Below, in pieces: positions 1 through 5,495 of a stretch of DNA of 5,818 nt. Under the pieces are notes generated by a model. The model was given only the letters and a program-made list of their open reading frames with translations, did no database searches and was not told where the DNA came from. Every line of letters starts with the position of its first letter. Positions within the stretch are counted from its first letter, which is position 1. A program made the translations under genes and the position numbers. Source of the DNA: Flavisolibacter sp. (lineage in GTDB: Bacteria; Bacteroidota; Bacteroidia; Chitinophagales; Chitinophagaceae); the NCBI GenBank assembly GCA_025936195.1, contig JAICTW010000206.1:1-5818 (forward strand). The letters are read 5' to 3'.

Positions 1-1
1 A

Positions 2-442
2 AAGCAAAGAGGATTTGTAACGGCTGATGTGGAATATGTGAATTATAAGGCTTCTTCTTTCAGTCCGGATGATGAAGTGAATGCACTGGAATCCGATAAA
101 AATTATTTGAAACAATTGAACGGTGCCATTGATAATGCATACAAAGGTGCATTTAATTTCAGAGTAGGCGGCGAGTTGAAGTTTACTACCGTGATGTTTC
201 GTTTAGGAGGCGCTTATTATGGCAATCCTTACAAAGATATTCATGGTGAAAAAGGAAATAAGTTGGATTTGAGTGGTGGATTAGGTTACCGCAACAAAGG
301 TTTCTTTATAGACCTCACTTATGTACAGTCTCTGAATAAGGATGTGAACTTTGCATATCGTCTGGCCAACGCTCCTTACTTTGGCGCCAATTTAAAAAAT
401 TCCACAGGCAATGTATTGTTGACAGTCGGCTTTAAAATCTAA
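2..442 (+). CDS. Outer-membrane beta-barrel protein, FadL/OmpP1/TodX-like (C-terminal part, 5' end outside the window)
   Basis: The reading frame is open from the window edge (first full codon at base 2, KQRGFVTADVEYVNY...) to the TAA at 440-442, so only about 146 C-terminal residues are seen. A GTG at 29-31 is an ordinary internal valine codon. The segment alternates polar and hydrophobic residues in beta-hairpin style (RGFVTADVEYVNYKA, AFNFRVGGELKF, VMFRLGGAYYG, KLDLSGGLGYRN, FFIDLTYVQS) and ends in a terminal strand, NVLLTVGFKI, typical of proteins assembled into the outer membrane. The pattern GGELKF...RLGGAYYGNPY...GGLGYR resembles the C-terminal half of Bacteroidota members of the OMPP1/FadL/TodX hydrophobic-compound transporter family. 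That family takes up fatty acids or aromatic compounds, but the substrate here cannot be told. A different Bacteroidota barrel family remains possible. The gene is followed by a strong terminator and is not in an operon with miaA. Confidence 0.72.
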   Translation, partial: KQRGFVTADVEYVNYKASSFSPDDEVNALESDKNYLKQLNGAIDNAYKGAFNFRVGGELKFTTVMFRLGGAYYGNPYKDIHGEKGNKLDLSGGLGYRNKGFFIDLTYVQSLNKDVNFAYRLANAPYFGANLKNSTGNVLLTVGFKI

Positions 443-466
443 AACCAAAATTCGATCATAAATAGT

Positions 467-499
467 AAGGCATCATTTTGTGATGCCTTTTTTATTTTA
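467..499 (+). terminator. Intrinsic terminator of the outer-membrane protein gene
   Basis: A perfect 9-bp stem (AAGGCATCA at 467-475, TGATGCCTT at 481-489) with a 5-base loop is followed at once by a T-rich tract (TTTTTATTTT, 490-499). It starts 25 bases after the stop codon. Classic rho-independent form. Confidence 0.93.
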
Positions 500-546
500 C
501 TAGTGCCTGAACTATCTCACAAGATAGGTGCTCTTTGTAAAGAAGC

Positions 547-700
547 CTCTATGAATATGTGGATTGAAGATGAATGATGATGAACTTAACTGCATTACTA
601 CTGTGATCTTCGCTTGTGTCACTCACTTCAACGCTTTGGAATTCTATTGTGCATTGTGCAAGTGCCATCTCTTAAATTGAAAGTCTTTCATTCGAAGAGC
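547..700. repeat. Dispersed repeat, copy 1
   Basis: This stretch is related to 5496-5660 in the same orientation. The core 571-633 aligns without gaps to 5530-5592 with 54 of 63 bases identical, including an exact 20-base match (TTGTGTCACTCACTTCAACG, 614-633 against 5573-5592). Similarity continues to GTGCCATC at 662-669 with one single-base length difference, then fades through ATTGAA and GAAGAG blocks towards 700. On the left, TATGTGGA (555-562) is shared with the other copy at a shifted distance. The ends are approximate. No terminal inverted repeats or transposase are seen, so this is better called a dispersed intergenic repeat than an insertion sequence. Confidence 0.82.
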
Positions 701-704
701 ATTG

Positions 705-750
705 AACCACTAACACACAAAGGCACAGAGATTCACAGAGTGCCTTGTGT
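705..750. repeat. Hairpin-forming CACAAAGGCAC-type repeat unit downstream of miaA
   Basis: ACACAAAGGCAC (715-726) pairs with GTGCCTTGTGT (740-750), giving 11 base pairs with one bulged A around a 13-base loop. The flank AACCACTAACACACAAAGG with two CACAGAG words resembles degenerate repeats I recall from Bacteroidota intergenic DNA (from memory). On the minus strand it begins about 60 bases after the miaA stop codon, but no T-rich tract follows. It may protect the transcript 3' end, but an intrinsic terminator is not supported. Confidence 0.5.
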
Positions 751-811
751 TCCTTCCTGTTTCCGTGCCGGAGTTTACCCTGACGAAAGAAGCATGTTCA
801 AAAAATCGTCA

Positions 812-1723
812 TTATATTTTACAAGCTTCTTTCAAAAACGCAATCACTTCTTTTGCATCAGGTTTCAGCCAGTGGTATTCTTTATCTTTTCTAAACCAGG
901 TCATTTGCCTTTTTGCATATTGCTTCGTATTTCTTTTGATCACAGAACTTGCTGTTGCCAGGTCGGTTTCGCCTTTAAAATGATCGAACAGTTCTTTGTA
1001 TCCAACTGTTTGCAAAGCATTCAGGTGTTGATAAGGAAGTAAAGACCTCACTTCTTCCACCAATCCCATTTCTACCATTTTATCAACACGTACTTCAATG
1101 TTTGTATGCAGTTGTTCTTTTGATAACTCCAATGCCACCTTCACCACATCAAAATCCCTTTTTACCTTCTCCCCTTTTCTGAAATTCAAAACCGATTTCC
1201 CTGTAGCTTTACATACTTCCAAAGCTCTCATCATTCGCTGTGGATTCCTGATCTCTCCTGTTTTATAAAATTCCGGGTCTGATTGCCGGATCTCATTTTG
1301 CAACCATTCCAACCCTTTTTCCTTATATTGATCTTCTATTTCTTTTCGGATTTTTTCCGGCACATTTGGAATATAGTCCATGCCTTCACAAAATGTTTTT
1401 ATGTACAATCCAGTGCCGCCAACCATTACCACTACATCACTACCTTCAAAAACTTCATTCGCCTTTTGCAAAGCATAATTCTCAAATGTAGCCGCGGTTA
1501 TTTTTTCATGAATGGAATTTGATGCAATAAAATAATGTTGTACTTCTTTTAATTCGTCCCCGGATGGCCTTGCCACTCCAATGTTTAATTCCTTATAACA
1601 CTGTCTGCTGTCTGCAGAAATAATTTCCGTTTTAAAGTGTTTGGCAACATCAATAGCAACAGAAGTTTTTCCAACTGCCGTTGATCCGGCAATAATGATC
1701 ACTGTCTTCTTTTTTGCTGCCAT
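812..1723 (-). CDS. miaA: tRNA dimethylallyltransferase MiaA (tRNA A37 isopentenylation)
   Basis: MiaA moves the dimethylallyl group of dimethylallyl diphosphate onto N6 of adenine 37 in tRNAs that read UNN codons. It is the first step towards (methylthio)isopentenyladenosine and acts in the cytoplasm. The 303-residue product has the family hallmarks in order: P-loop GSTAVGKT (13-20), ISADSRQCYKELNIGVARP (35-53) with the conserved Asp-Ser, GGTGLY (102-107), NPQRMMRALEV (160-170), TVGYKELFDHF (239-249), and the C-terminal NTKQYAKRQMTWFR (265-278) of the tRNA-binding core. Length is close to the usual 300-316. The start ATG at 1721-1723 puts the P-loop at the normal distance from the N-terminus, with no Shine-Dalgarno sequence in front. 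Catalytic motifs look intact. It is on the same strand as the pRiA4b-like gene, 122 bases upstream, but a terminator-like hairpin separates them, so co-transcription would need read-through. Confidence 0.97.
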   Translation of the reverse strand: MAAKKKTVIIIAGSTAVGKTSVAIDVAKHFKTEIISADSRQCYKELNIGVARPSGDELKEVQHYFIASNSIHEKITAATFENYALQKANEVFEGSDVVVMVGGTGLYIKTFCEGMDYIPNVPEKIRKEIEDQYKEKGLEWLQNEIRQSDPEFYKTGEIRNPQRMMRALEVCKATGKSVLNFRKGEKVKRDFDVVKVALELSKEQLHTNIEVRVDKMVEMGLVEEVRSLLPYQHLNALQTVGYKELFDHFKGETDLATASSVIKRNTKQYAKRQMTWFRKDKEYHWLKPDAKEVIAFLKEACKI

Positions 1724-1730
1724 AACTAAT

Positions 1731-1775
1731 AAAAAGAAAAACTCTGTCGTTCTTTCTCAAGTCAGAATAACAGAG
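1731..1775 (-). terminator. Intrinsic terminator of the pRiA4b-like gene, directly in front of miaA
   Basis: Read on the minus strand, CTCTGT (1775-1770) pairs with ACAGAG (1747-1742). The stem continues through a U-G wobble, one A-C mismatch, and a further TTCT/AGAA block (1767-1764 with 1753-1750), leaving a 10-base loop. It is followed by TTTTTCTTTTT (1741-1731). The T tract ends only 7 bases before the miaA ATG. It most simply ends the upstream gene, but its position inside the presumed miaA leader makes an attenuator role conceivable. Confidence 0.72.
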
Positions 1776-1807
1776 CTATTAAAATCGAGCTTTACCGCAC
1801 GGTTTCA

Positions 1808-1836
1808 AATCATGTGATTCGTGCAAGAAATTCGTG
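1808..1836. repeat. Short ATTCGTG direct repeat with small palindrome
   Basis: ATTCGTG occurs at 1817-1823 and again at 1830-1836, a 13-base period. AATCA-TG-TGATT (1808-1819) is a 5-bp-arm palindrome overlapping the first unit. It lies just beyond the 3' end of the pRiA4b-like gene and may be a remnant of a degenerate intergenic repeat. No function can be read from it. Confidence 0.35.
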
Positions 1837-1845
1837 TATTTAAAA

Positions 1846-2412
1846 TTAAAGCTCTTCTTCGCTGCTACTACTCTCTTCTGCACCGGTTTCGTGCTCCTCT
1901 CCTCCACCTTCTCCCTCCTCACTAAAACCTTCTGCACCCTGCGTCAGGTCATATTTTTCTTCAACATCGGTAAAGCGTTCACCCAGCAGGCTTTTTGTTC
2001 CATACTGGCTTGGAGCAATTCCTTCCTTACGGATCATTGAAGGATAAATGATCTTGGGATTTTCTTCTTTTGAAACATTGATCAGCTCTACCAAAAAAGT
2101 CCAGTGTTTGGCAAAATCATATACGTAAATAAACTTTTGGTTGGGATCTTTTATCTCTGAACCAATAGTGGTTTCCTTCATCAACAAAGGCGGCGCCTTA
2201 TACGGCTTATCATATTTCTCCAAAGAAATTTCTCTTCCTCTTTGCCAGTTATCATTGCTGCGGTAAAAGGTAGCCTGGTGTTTGCTGTCAAATTCAAACG
2301 CTTTCAAAATAATTTCATGAAGATCATAAAAGGTTTGCTTGTGTTTGATTGCCACATCACGATAGACGCTATCGTCTTCTTCCATGTAAATTCTGAATTT
2401 CAATACTGCCAT
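1846..2412 (-). CDS. pRiA4b ORF-3-like protein (IS1096 TnpR-like domain family) with acidic C-terminal tail
   Basis: The 188-residue product starts MAVLKFRIYMEEDDSVYRDV and matches what I know of the Bacteroidota branch of the plasmid pRiA4b ORF-3-like family: a helix HKQTFYDLHEIILKAFEFD (24-42), ATFYRSNDNWQRGREI (47-62), the core strand FIYVYDFAKHWTFLVELI (94-111), and YPSMIRKEGIAPSQYGTKSL (123-142). The family has no established biochemical function. Names mentioning TnpR come from homology to an IS1096 passenger, and there is no mobile element around this gene. The last ~30 residues are low-complexity Glu/Gly/Ser (several EE pairs, SSSS, EEEL), probably disordered. An upstream ATG would add 34 residues (to 2514), but I prefer 2410-2412: the conserved domain begins there, the extension is unlike the family, and a -7 promoter box lies inside it. 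No Shine-Dalgarno sequence is evident. It is divergent from the exonuclease gene. Confidence 0.82.
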   Translation of the reverse strand: MAVLKFRIYMEEDDSVYRDVAIKHKQTFYDLHEIILKAFEFDSKHQATFYRSNDNWQRGREISLEKYDKPYKAPPLLMKETTIGSEIKDPNQKFIYVYDFAKHWTFLVELINVSKEENPKIIYPSMIRKEGIAPSQYGTKSLLGERFTDVEEKYDLTQGAEGFSEEGEGGGEEHETGAEESSSSEEEL

Positions 2413-2435
2413 GAAGCTTGCCGATTGGTAAATGT

Positions 2436-2443
2436 CAAATATA
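2436..2443 (-). promoter_or_regulatory. Bacteroidota-type -7 box for the pRiA4b-like gene
   Basis: The minus strand reads TATATTTG, an exact fit to the Bacteroidota consensus TAnnTTTG. It would give a transcript start near 2430 and a leader of roughly 15-20 bases before the ATG at 2412. A matching -33 TTG at normal spacing is not obvious, so this is a half-supported promoter. It also argues for the shorter start of the gene. Confidence 0.55.
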
Positions 2444-2460
2444 AGTAATCTGCGGAAAGA

Positions 2461-2474
2461 GTGAGTAGTGAGAA
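2461..2474 (-). repeat. Two 7-base units upstream of the pRiA4b-like gene
   Basis: GTGAGTA and GTGAGAA lie side by side. On the minus strand they read TTCTCAC TACTCAC, the same kind of word as the ACTCACC/ACTCACT array in front of the exonuclease gene on the other strand. More degenerate units may follow (AGCAGGA, GTAAATA). Only two units are clear. Confidence 0.4.
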
Positions 2475-2606
2475 AGCAGGAGTAAATAGCAATACCAAGT
2501 GGCGCTTTGGTCATAGGCGATTACTAAAGTCAGTTAGTTCGAAGATGAGATTAGAGAGTTTTGTTGCATTGATTCTGTTCCAGTACAGAAAAGACAGTTT
2601 GACCAC

Positions 2607-2634
2607 AACCACTACTCACCACTCACTATTCCCT
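2607..2634 (+). repeat. Seven-base tandem array in front of the exonuclease gene
   Basis: Four consecutive units stay in a 7-base register: AACCACT, ACTCACC, ACTCACT, ATTCCCT. The array ends 10 bases before the exonuclease ATG, so it would lie in the leader or promoter. There are no Gs in the array. No Shine-Dalgarno sequence is present between array and start codon. Confidence 0.6.
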
Positions 2635-2644
2635 AACTTTACTC

Positions 2645-3700
2645 ATGCCCTTGATCGAATTTTCTGACAAAGGACTTTACTGTCCTGCCGGCGATTTTTA
2701 CATTGATCCATGGAAGCCGGTTGACAAAGCTGTCATCACTCACGGACACAGCGACCATGCCAAGTGGGGGAACAAATTTTATTTATGCCATACCTATACA
2801 AAGCCCATACTTCAACATCGTTTAGGAATTGGCAATTATCAGGGCATTGGATGGAACGAGCCGGTTTATTTGAATGGAGTTCGTGTTACATTATTTCCCG
2901 CAGGTCACATCATTGGTTCATCACAAGTTCGGGTAGAGCATGAAGGAGAAATATGGGTAGTAAGTGGCGATTATAAATTAGAGAATGATGGAATAAGCGG
3001 ACAATTTGAACCCGTGAAATGCCACAACTTCATTACTGAATCCACATTTGGATTACCTATTTACAAATGGAAACCGCAGCAGGAAATTTATTTGAACATG
3101 CAAAACTGGATCAGGAAAAACCAGGCAGAGGGAAAAACATCCATACTCATTGCATACAGTTTAGGGAAAGCGCAAAGAATACTGTTGCCAATTGCTCAAG
3201 TCACCGATAAAATTTTTGCGCACGGCGCCGTTTACAATATGCAAATGGCATTGGTAAATGCAGTCCCGATAGCTATCGGGAGGAAGTTGCCTGTGATGAG
3301 AAAAGCATCTGATGCATCCAAAGAAGAATTGAAAGGCAGTGTGGTGATTGCGCCATCAGGTGCAGAAGGCTCTTCGTGGCTGCGGCGTTTTATTCCTTAT
3401 GAAATTGGTATTTGCAGCGGGTGGATGCAGGTGCGTGGTAACGTCAGAAGGAAAAATGCAGATGCCGGTTTTGCCATCAGCGATCATGCCGACTGGAACG
3501 GATTGATCAAAGCATGCAAAGAAACTGAGGCCGAATGCATTTACACCACGCACGGATTTCAATCGGTGTTCACAAGGTATTTGAACGAACAAGGAATTTT
3601 TTCCAGGGAAATAAAAACAGAGTACGGTGACGATGAAACGGAAGAAGCAAGTGCATTCGTTGAAGGAGAAAATGATAAAAGCGGTTCATTCAACAATTGA
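2645..3700 (+). CDS. Ligase-associated DNA damage response exonuclease (MBL/beta-CASP fold)
   Basis: The 351-residue protein belongs to the metallo-beta-lactamase/beta-CASP nucleases found beside the bacterial ATP-dependent ligase (TIGR04122-type). N-terminal FSDKGLYCPAGDFYIDPWKP (6-25) is a family signature. Metal-site motifs are HGHSDH (33-38), GH at 87-88 and SGDYKLE with D109. beta-CASP motifs are E132 in TESTFG, H281 in ISDHADW and H303 in TTHGF. YSLGKAQR (171-178), AHGAVYN (192-198) and SSWLRRF (243-249) also fit. All expected ligands are present. The family is believed to trim DNA ends in a metal-dependent way during damage repair. The start ATG sits just before the conserved N-terminus. 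The ligase follows after a 90-base gap, probably as an operon. Oddities: residues 207-213 (VPIAIGR) are encoded by an 18-bp palindrome that looks inserted, and the last ~20 residues are an acidic, low-complexity tail. Confidence 0.92.
   Translation: MPLIEFSDKGLYCPAGDFYIDPWKPVDKAVITHGHSDHAKWGNKFYLCHTYTKPILQHRLGIGNYQGIGWNEPVYLNGVRVTLFPAGHIIGSSQVRVEHEGEIWVVSGDYKLENDGISGQFEPVKCHNFITESTFGLPIYKWKPQQEIYLNMQNWIRKNQAEGKTSILIAYSLGKAQRILLPIAQVTDKIFAHGAVYNMQMALVNAVPIAIGRKLPVMRKASDASKEELKGSVVIAPSGAEGSSWLRRFIPYEIGICSGWMQVRGNVRRKNADAGFAISDHADWNGLIKACKETEAECIYTTHGFQSVFTRYLNEQGIFSREIKTEYGDDETEEASAFVEGENDKSGSFNN
3264..3281. repeat. 18-bp perfect palindrome inside the exonuclease gene
   Basis: TCCCGATAGCTATCGGGA is fully self-complementary over 18 bases. 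It lies in frame and encodes most of VPIAIGR (residues 207-213) between the GAVYN and KLPV segments. I recall this core (CCCGATAGCTATCGGG) as a recurring palindrome in Bacteroidota genomes, usually between genes. That is memory, not a search result. Confidence 0.85.
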
Positions 3701-3719
3701 AATACAACCGGTAAAATGT

Positions 3720-3747
3720 TCAATATTCAATATTCAATGATCAATGG
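3720..3747 (+). repeat. Seven-base tandem array (TCAATNN) between exonuclease and ligase
   Basis: Four units sit in exact 7-base register: TCAATAT, TCAATAT, TCAATGA, TCAATGG, with TCA continuing the pattern after 3747. The array is in the 90-base gap between the two repair genes. Confidence 0.75.
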
Positions 3748-3759
3748 TCAGCCCTAACT

Positions 3760-3787
3760 ACAAACCATAAACTTCAAACCACAAACT
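3760..3787 (+). repeat. Seven-base tandem array (NYAAACY) directly before the ligase start
   Basis: Four units in exact register read ACAAACC, ATAAACT, TCAAACC, ACAAACT. A weaker unit (CCTAACT, 3753-3759) precedes them. The array ends 3 bases before the ligase ATG and leaves no room for a Shine-Dalgarno sequence. The A/C-rich, G-free leader could act as an unstructured translation-initiation region. Confidence 0.75.
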
Positions 3788-3790
3788 TTC

Positions 3791-5422
3791 ATGCGGCAAT
3801 TTGCAGAATTAGTAACGAAGCTTGGTTCTTCCACCAAAACCAACGACAAGCTGGATGCGTTGGTGAATTATTTTTCTGTTGCTAATGATAAGGACAAAGT
3901 TTGGGTGATCGCCATCTTCAGCGGACGAAGACCAAAGAGAGTTGTGAACACTACACAATTGGTTACGTATGCGGTTCAACTTATTGGTCTTAGTTTTTGG
4001 TTGTTTGATGAGTCGTATCATGTTGTGGGTGATCTTGCCGAAACCATTACGCTTTTGCTTCCGGATAAAACTACAAAAGAGGAAAATACCAAACCACTTC
4101 ATTATTATATCCAACAATTAAAAGCCATCGAAAAAGAACCGGAAGAAGTGCGCAAACAATTCATCATTGATTCGTGGATGGAAATGAATGATGCCGAACG
4201 TTTTGTTTTTAATAAAATTATTACAGGAGGATTCCGCATTGGTGTTTCTCAAAAGCTAATGGTAAATGCATTGGCAAAAACAGTGCAACTGCAACCTTCG
4301 GTAATTGCACATCGCATCAGCGGCAATTGGGATCCATCAACAATTTCATTCAGCGAATTATTAAGTGAGCATACTTCAACAACCGACTGGTCAAAGCCCT
4401 ATCCTTTTTATTTGGCTTATGCAGTTGAACAAAATGAAATTGAAGAATTAGGTGATCCCAAAGAATGGCAGGTGGAATGGAAATGGGATGGCATCCGCGG
4501 ACAAATGATCAAACGCAACAATGAGTTATTTGTATGGAGCCGCGGCGAAGAATTGATGACAGAAAAATTTCCGGAGTACCACTCATTGAAAGATGTATTG
4601 CCTGATGGCATTGTGATAGATGGAGAAATCATTCCTTATGCCGGATCCTCTTCCCCTGTTGGGGGAAGTCGGATGGGGGCTCCCTTGCCTTTTGCATTAT
4701 TGCAAACAAGAATTGGACGAAAGAATGTGACCAAAAAACAACTGAAGGAAGCCCCCATTGCTTTTTTTGCCTACGATCTTTTAGAATACAACGGCGAAGA
4801 CTGGCGCAACAAACCATTGGAAGAACGAAGGGAAAAATTAGAAGAAGTAGTGGCTGCGGCCAATCATTCAAGCCTGATCATTTCACCCATTGTTACATTT
4901 CATTCATGGGAACAATTGGCGGAACTAAGAAAAGGTTCACGAGAGATGGGCGCAGAAGGTTTTATGCTGAAAAGAAAAAATTCAACGTATCAGGTAGGAA
5001 GAAAACGTGGCGACTGGTGGAAATGGAAAATTGATCCGCTGACAATTGATTGCGTAATGGTGTATGCACAAAAAGGCGCCGGACGAAGAAGTAATTTGTA
5101 CACGGCTTACACTTTTGCTGTTAAGGATGGAGATCAGTTAATTCCGTTTACAAGGGCTTACTCGGGATTAACTGATAAGGAATTTGTACAAGTGGATACG
5201 TTTGTAAAAAGAAATTCATTGGAAAAATTTGGTCCGGTACGAACAGTGAAACCGGAGCTTGTTTTTGAAATTGCTTTCGAAGGCATCGCAGCAAGCAATC
5301 GTCATAAATCGGGAGTGGCACTGCGTTTTCCAAGGATCAGCCGGTGGAGAAAAGATAAAAAACCCGATGAGATCAATACCCTGGACGATTTAAAAAAGAT
5401 GCTGGAGTTGTATGGAAAGTAA
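3791..5422 (+). CDS. ATP-dependent DNA ligase of the ligase-associated DNA damage response family
   Basis: This enzyme seals nicks with ATP through a ligase-adenylate intermediate. The 543-residue protein has an N-terminal DNA-binding region (1-200, with NKIITGGFRIGVSQKL at 141-156), then the nucleotidyltransferase motifs: I, EWKWDGIRGQ with lysine K231 as the AMP acceptor; Ia, SRGEELMTEKFPE (250-262); III, DGE (277-279); IIIa, FFAYDLLEYNGEDWR (325-339); IV, EGFMLKR (389-395); V, WWKWKID (409-415). The OB-fold domain follows, ending RFPRISRWRKDKKPDEINTLDDL (512-534). This layout and PLPFALLQTRIGRKN (298-312) mark the PP_1105-type ligase family (TIGR04120-type), distinct from NHEJ LigD. The start is adjacent to the heptamer array. 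Residues about 284-297 (AGSSSPVGGSRMGA) look like an extra loop encoded by a G/C-rich hairpin repeat, between motifs III and IIIa. All catalytic motifs remain intact, so the enzyme is probably active. Confidence 0.95.
   Translation: MRQFAELVTKLGSSTKTNDKLDALVNYFSVANDKDKVWVIAIFSGRRPKRVVNTTQLVTYAVQLIGLSFWLFDESYHVVGDLAETITLLLPDKTTKEENTKPLHYYIQQLKAIEKEPEEVRKQFIIDSWMEMNDAERFVFNKIITGGFRIGVSQKLMVNALAKTVQLQPSVIAHRISGNWDPSTISFSELLSEHTSTTDWSKPYPFYLAYAVEQNEIEELGDPKEWQVEWKWDGIRGQMIKRNNELFVWSRGEELMTEKFPEYHSLKDVLPDGIVIDGEIIPYAGSSSPVGGSRMGAPLPFALLQTRIGRKNVTKKQLKEAPIAFFAYDLLEYNGEDWRNKPLEERREKLEEVVAAANHSSLIISPIVTFHSWEQLAELRKGSREMGAEGFMLKRKNSTYQVGRKRGDWWKWKIDPLTIDCVMVYAQKGAGRRSNLYTAYTFAVKDGDQLIPFTRAYSGLTDKEFVQVDTFVKRNSLEKFGPVRTVKPELVFEIAFEGIAASNRHKSGVALRFPRISRWRKDKKPDEINTLDDLKKMLELYGK
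4643..4683. repeat. G/C-rich hairpin unit inserted in frame in the ligase gene
   Basis: CTTCCCC (4650-4656) and GGGGAAG (4662-4668) form a 7-bp stem with a 5-base loop, followed by a G-run (GGATGGGGGC, 4671-4680). The unit is about two-thirds G+C in a moderately AT-rich gene. It encodes the Gly/Ser/Pro-rich stretch of residues 285-297. The form (CCCC hairpin GGGG followed by GGGGG) resembles a family of short repeats I recall from Bacteroidota genomes. The boundaries are approximate. Confidence 0.68.
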
Positions 5423-5495
5423 AGGTGCGTTTTATCGAAGCTATTTACGTGATTGAAGATTTATGTTTTCGTATAAAAGATTGGAAAGATGGAGA

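Larger units (their letters stand above)
443..811. other. Gene-poor region between two 3' gene ends
   Basis: This is the convergent gap between the outer-membrane gene (+) and miaA (-). It holds the terminator at 467-499, a small 6-bp hairpin (CTATCT/AGATAG, 512-527), dispersed repeat copy 1 (about 547-700) and the CACAAAGGCAC-type hairpin repeat (705-750). I see no tRNA and no convincing gene. The plus-strand open frame that begins at 614 runs antisense into miaA and resembles no family I know. Confidence 0.7.

Noticed and set aside
512..527. Perfect 6-bp hairpin CTATCT/AGATAG as a second terminator
   Set aside because: No T tract follows on either strand. It is too short to call beyond a chance hairpin next to the real terminator.
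614..1042. A 142-codon plus-strand open frame, and a smaller one at 747-983
   Set aside because: Both overlap miaA antisense over much of their length, their products are Phe/Cys/Ser-rich without family motifs, and miaA itself is unmistakable.
2413..2514. 34-residue N-terminal extension of the pRiA4b-like protein
   Set aside because: The conserved family start is MAVLKFRIY at 2412. The extension is unlike the family and contains the TATATTTG promoter box and part of a 7-base array.
2559..2601. Possible promoter for the exonuclease (TTTTG or TTG elements and a downstream TTTG)
   Set aside because: The downstream box lacks the TA of TAnnTTTG and the spacing (22 or more bases) is off. There is not enough to call it.
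2461..2667. 68-codon plus-strand frame overlapping the exonuclease start
   Set aside because: It is in a different frame from the exonuclease, covers low-complexity intergenic DNA and shows no recognisable motif.
3720..3787. CRISPR-like array
   Set aside because: The units are 7 bases, contiguous and without spacers, so they are simple tandem repeats.
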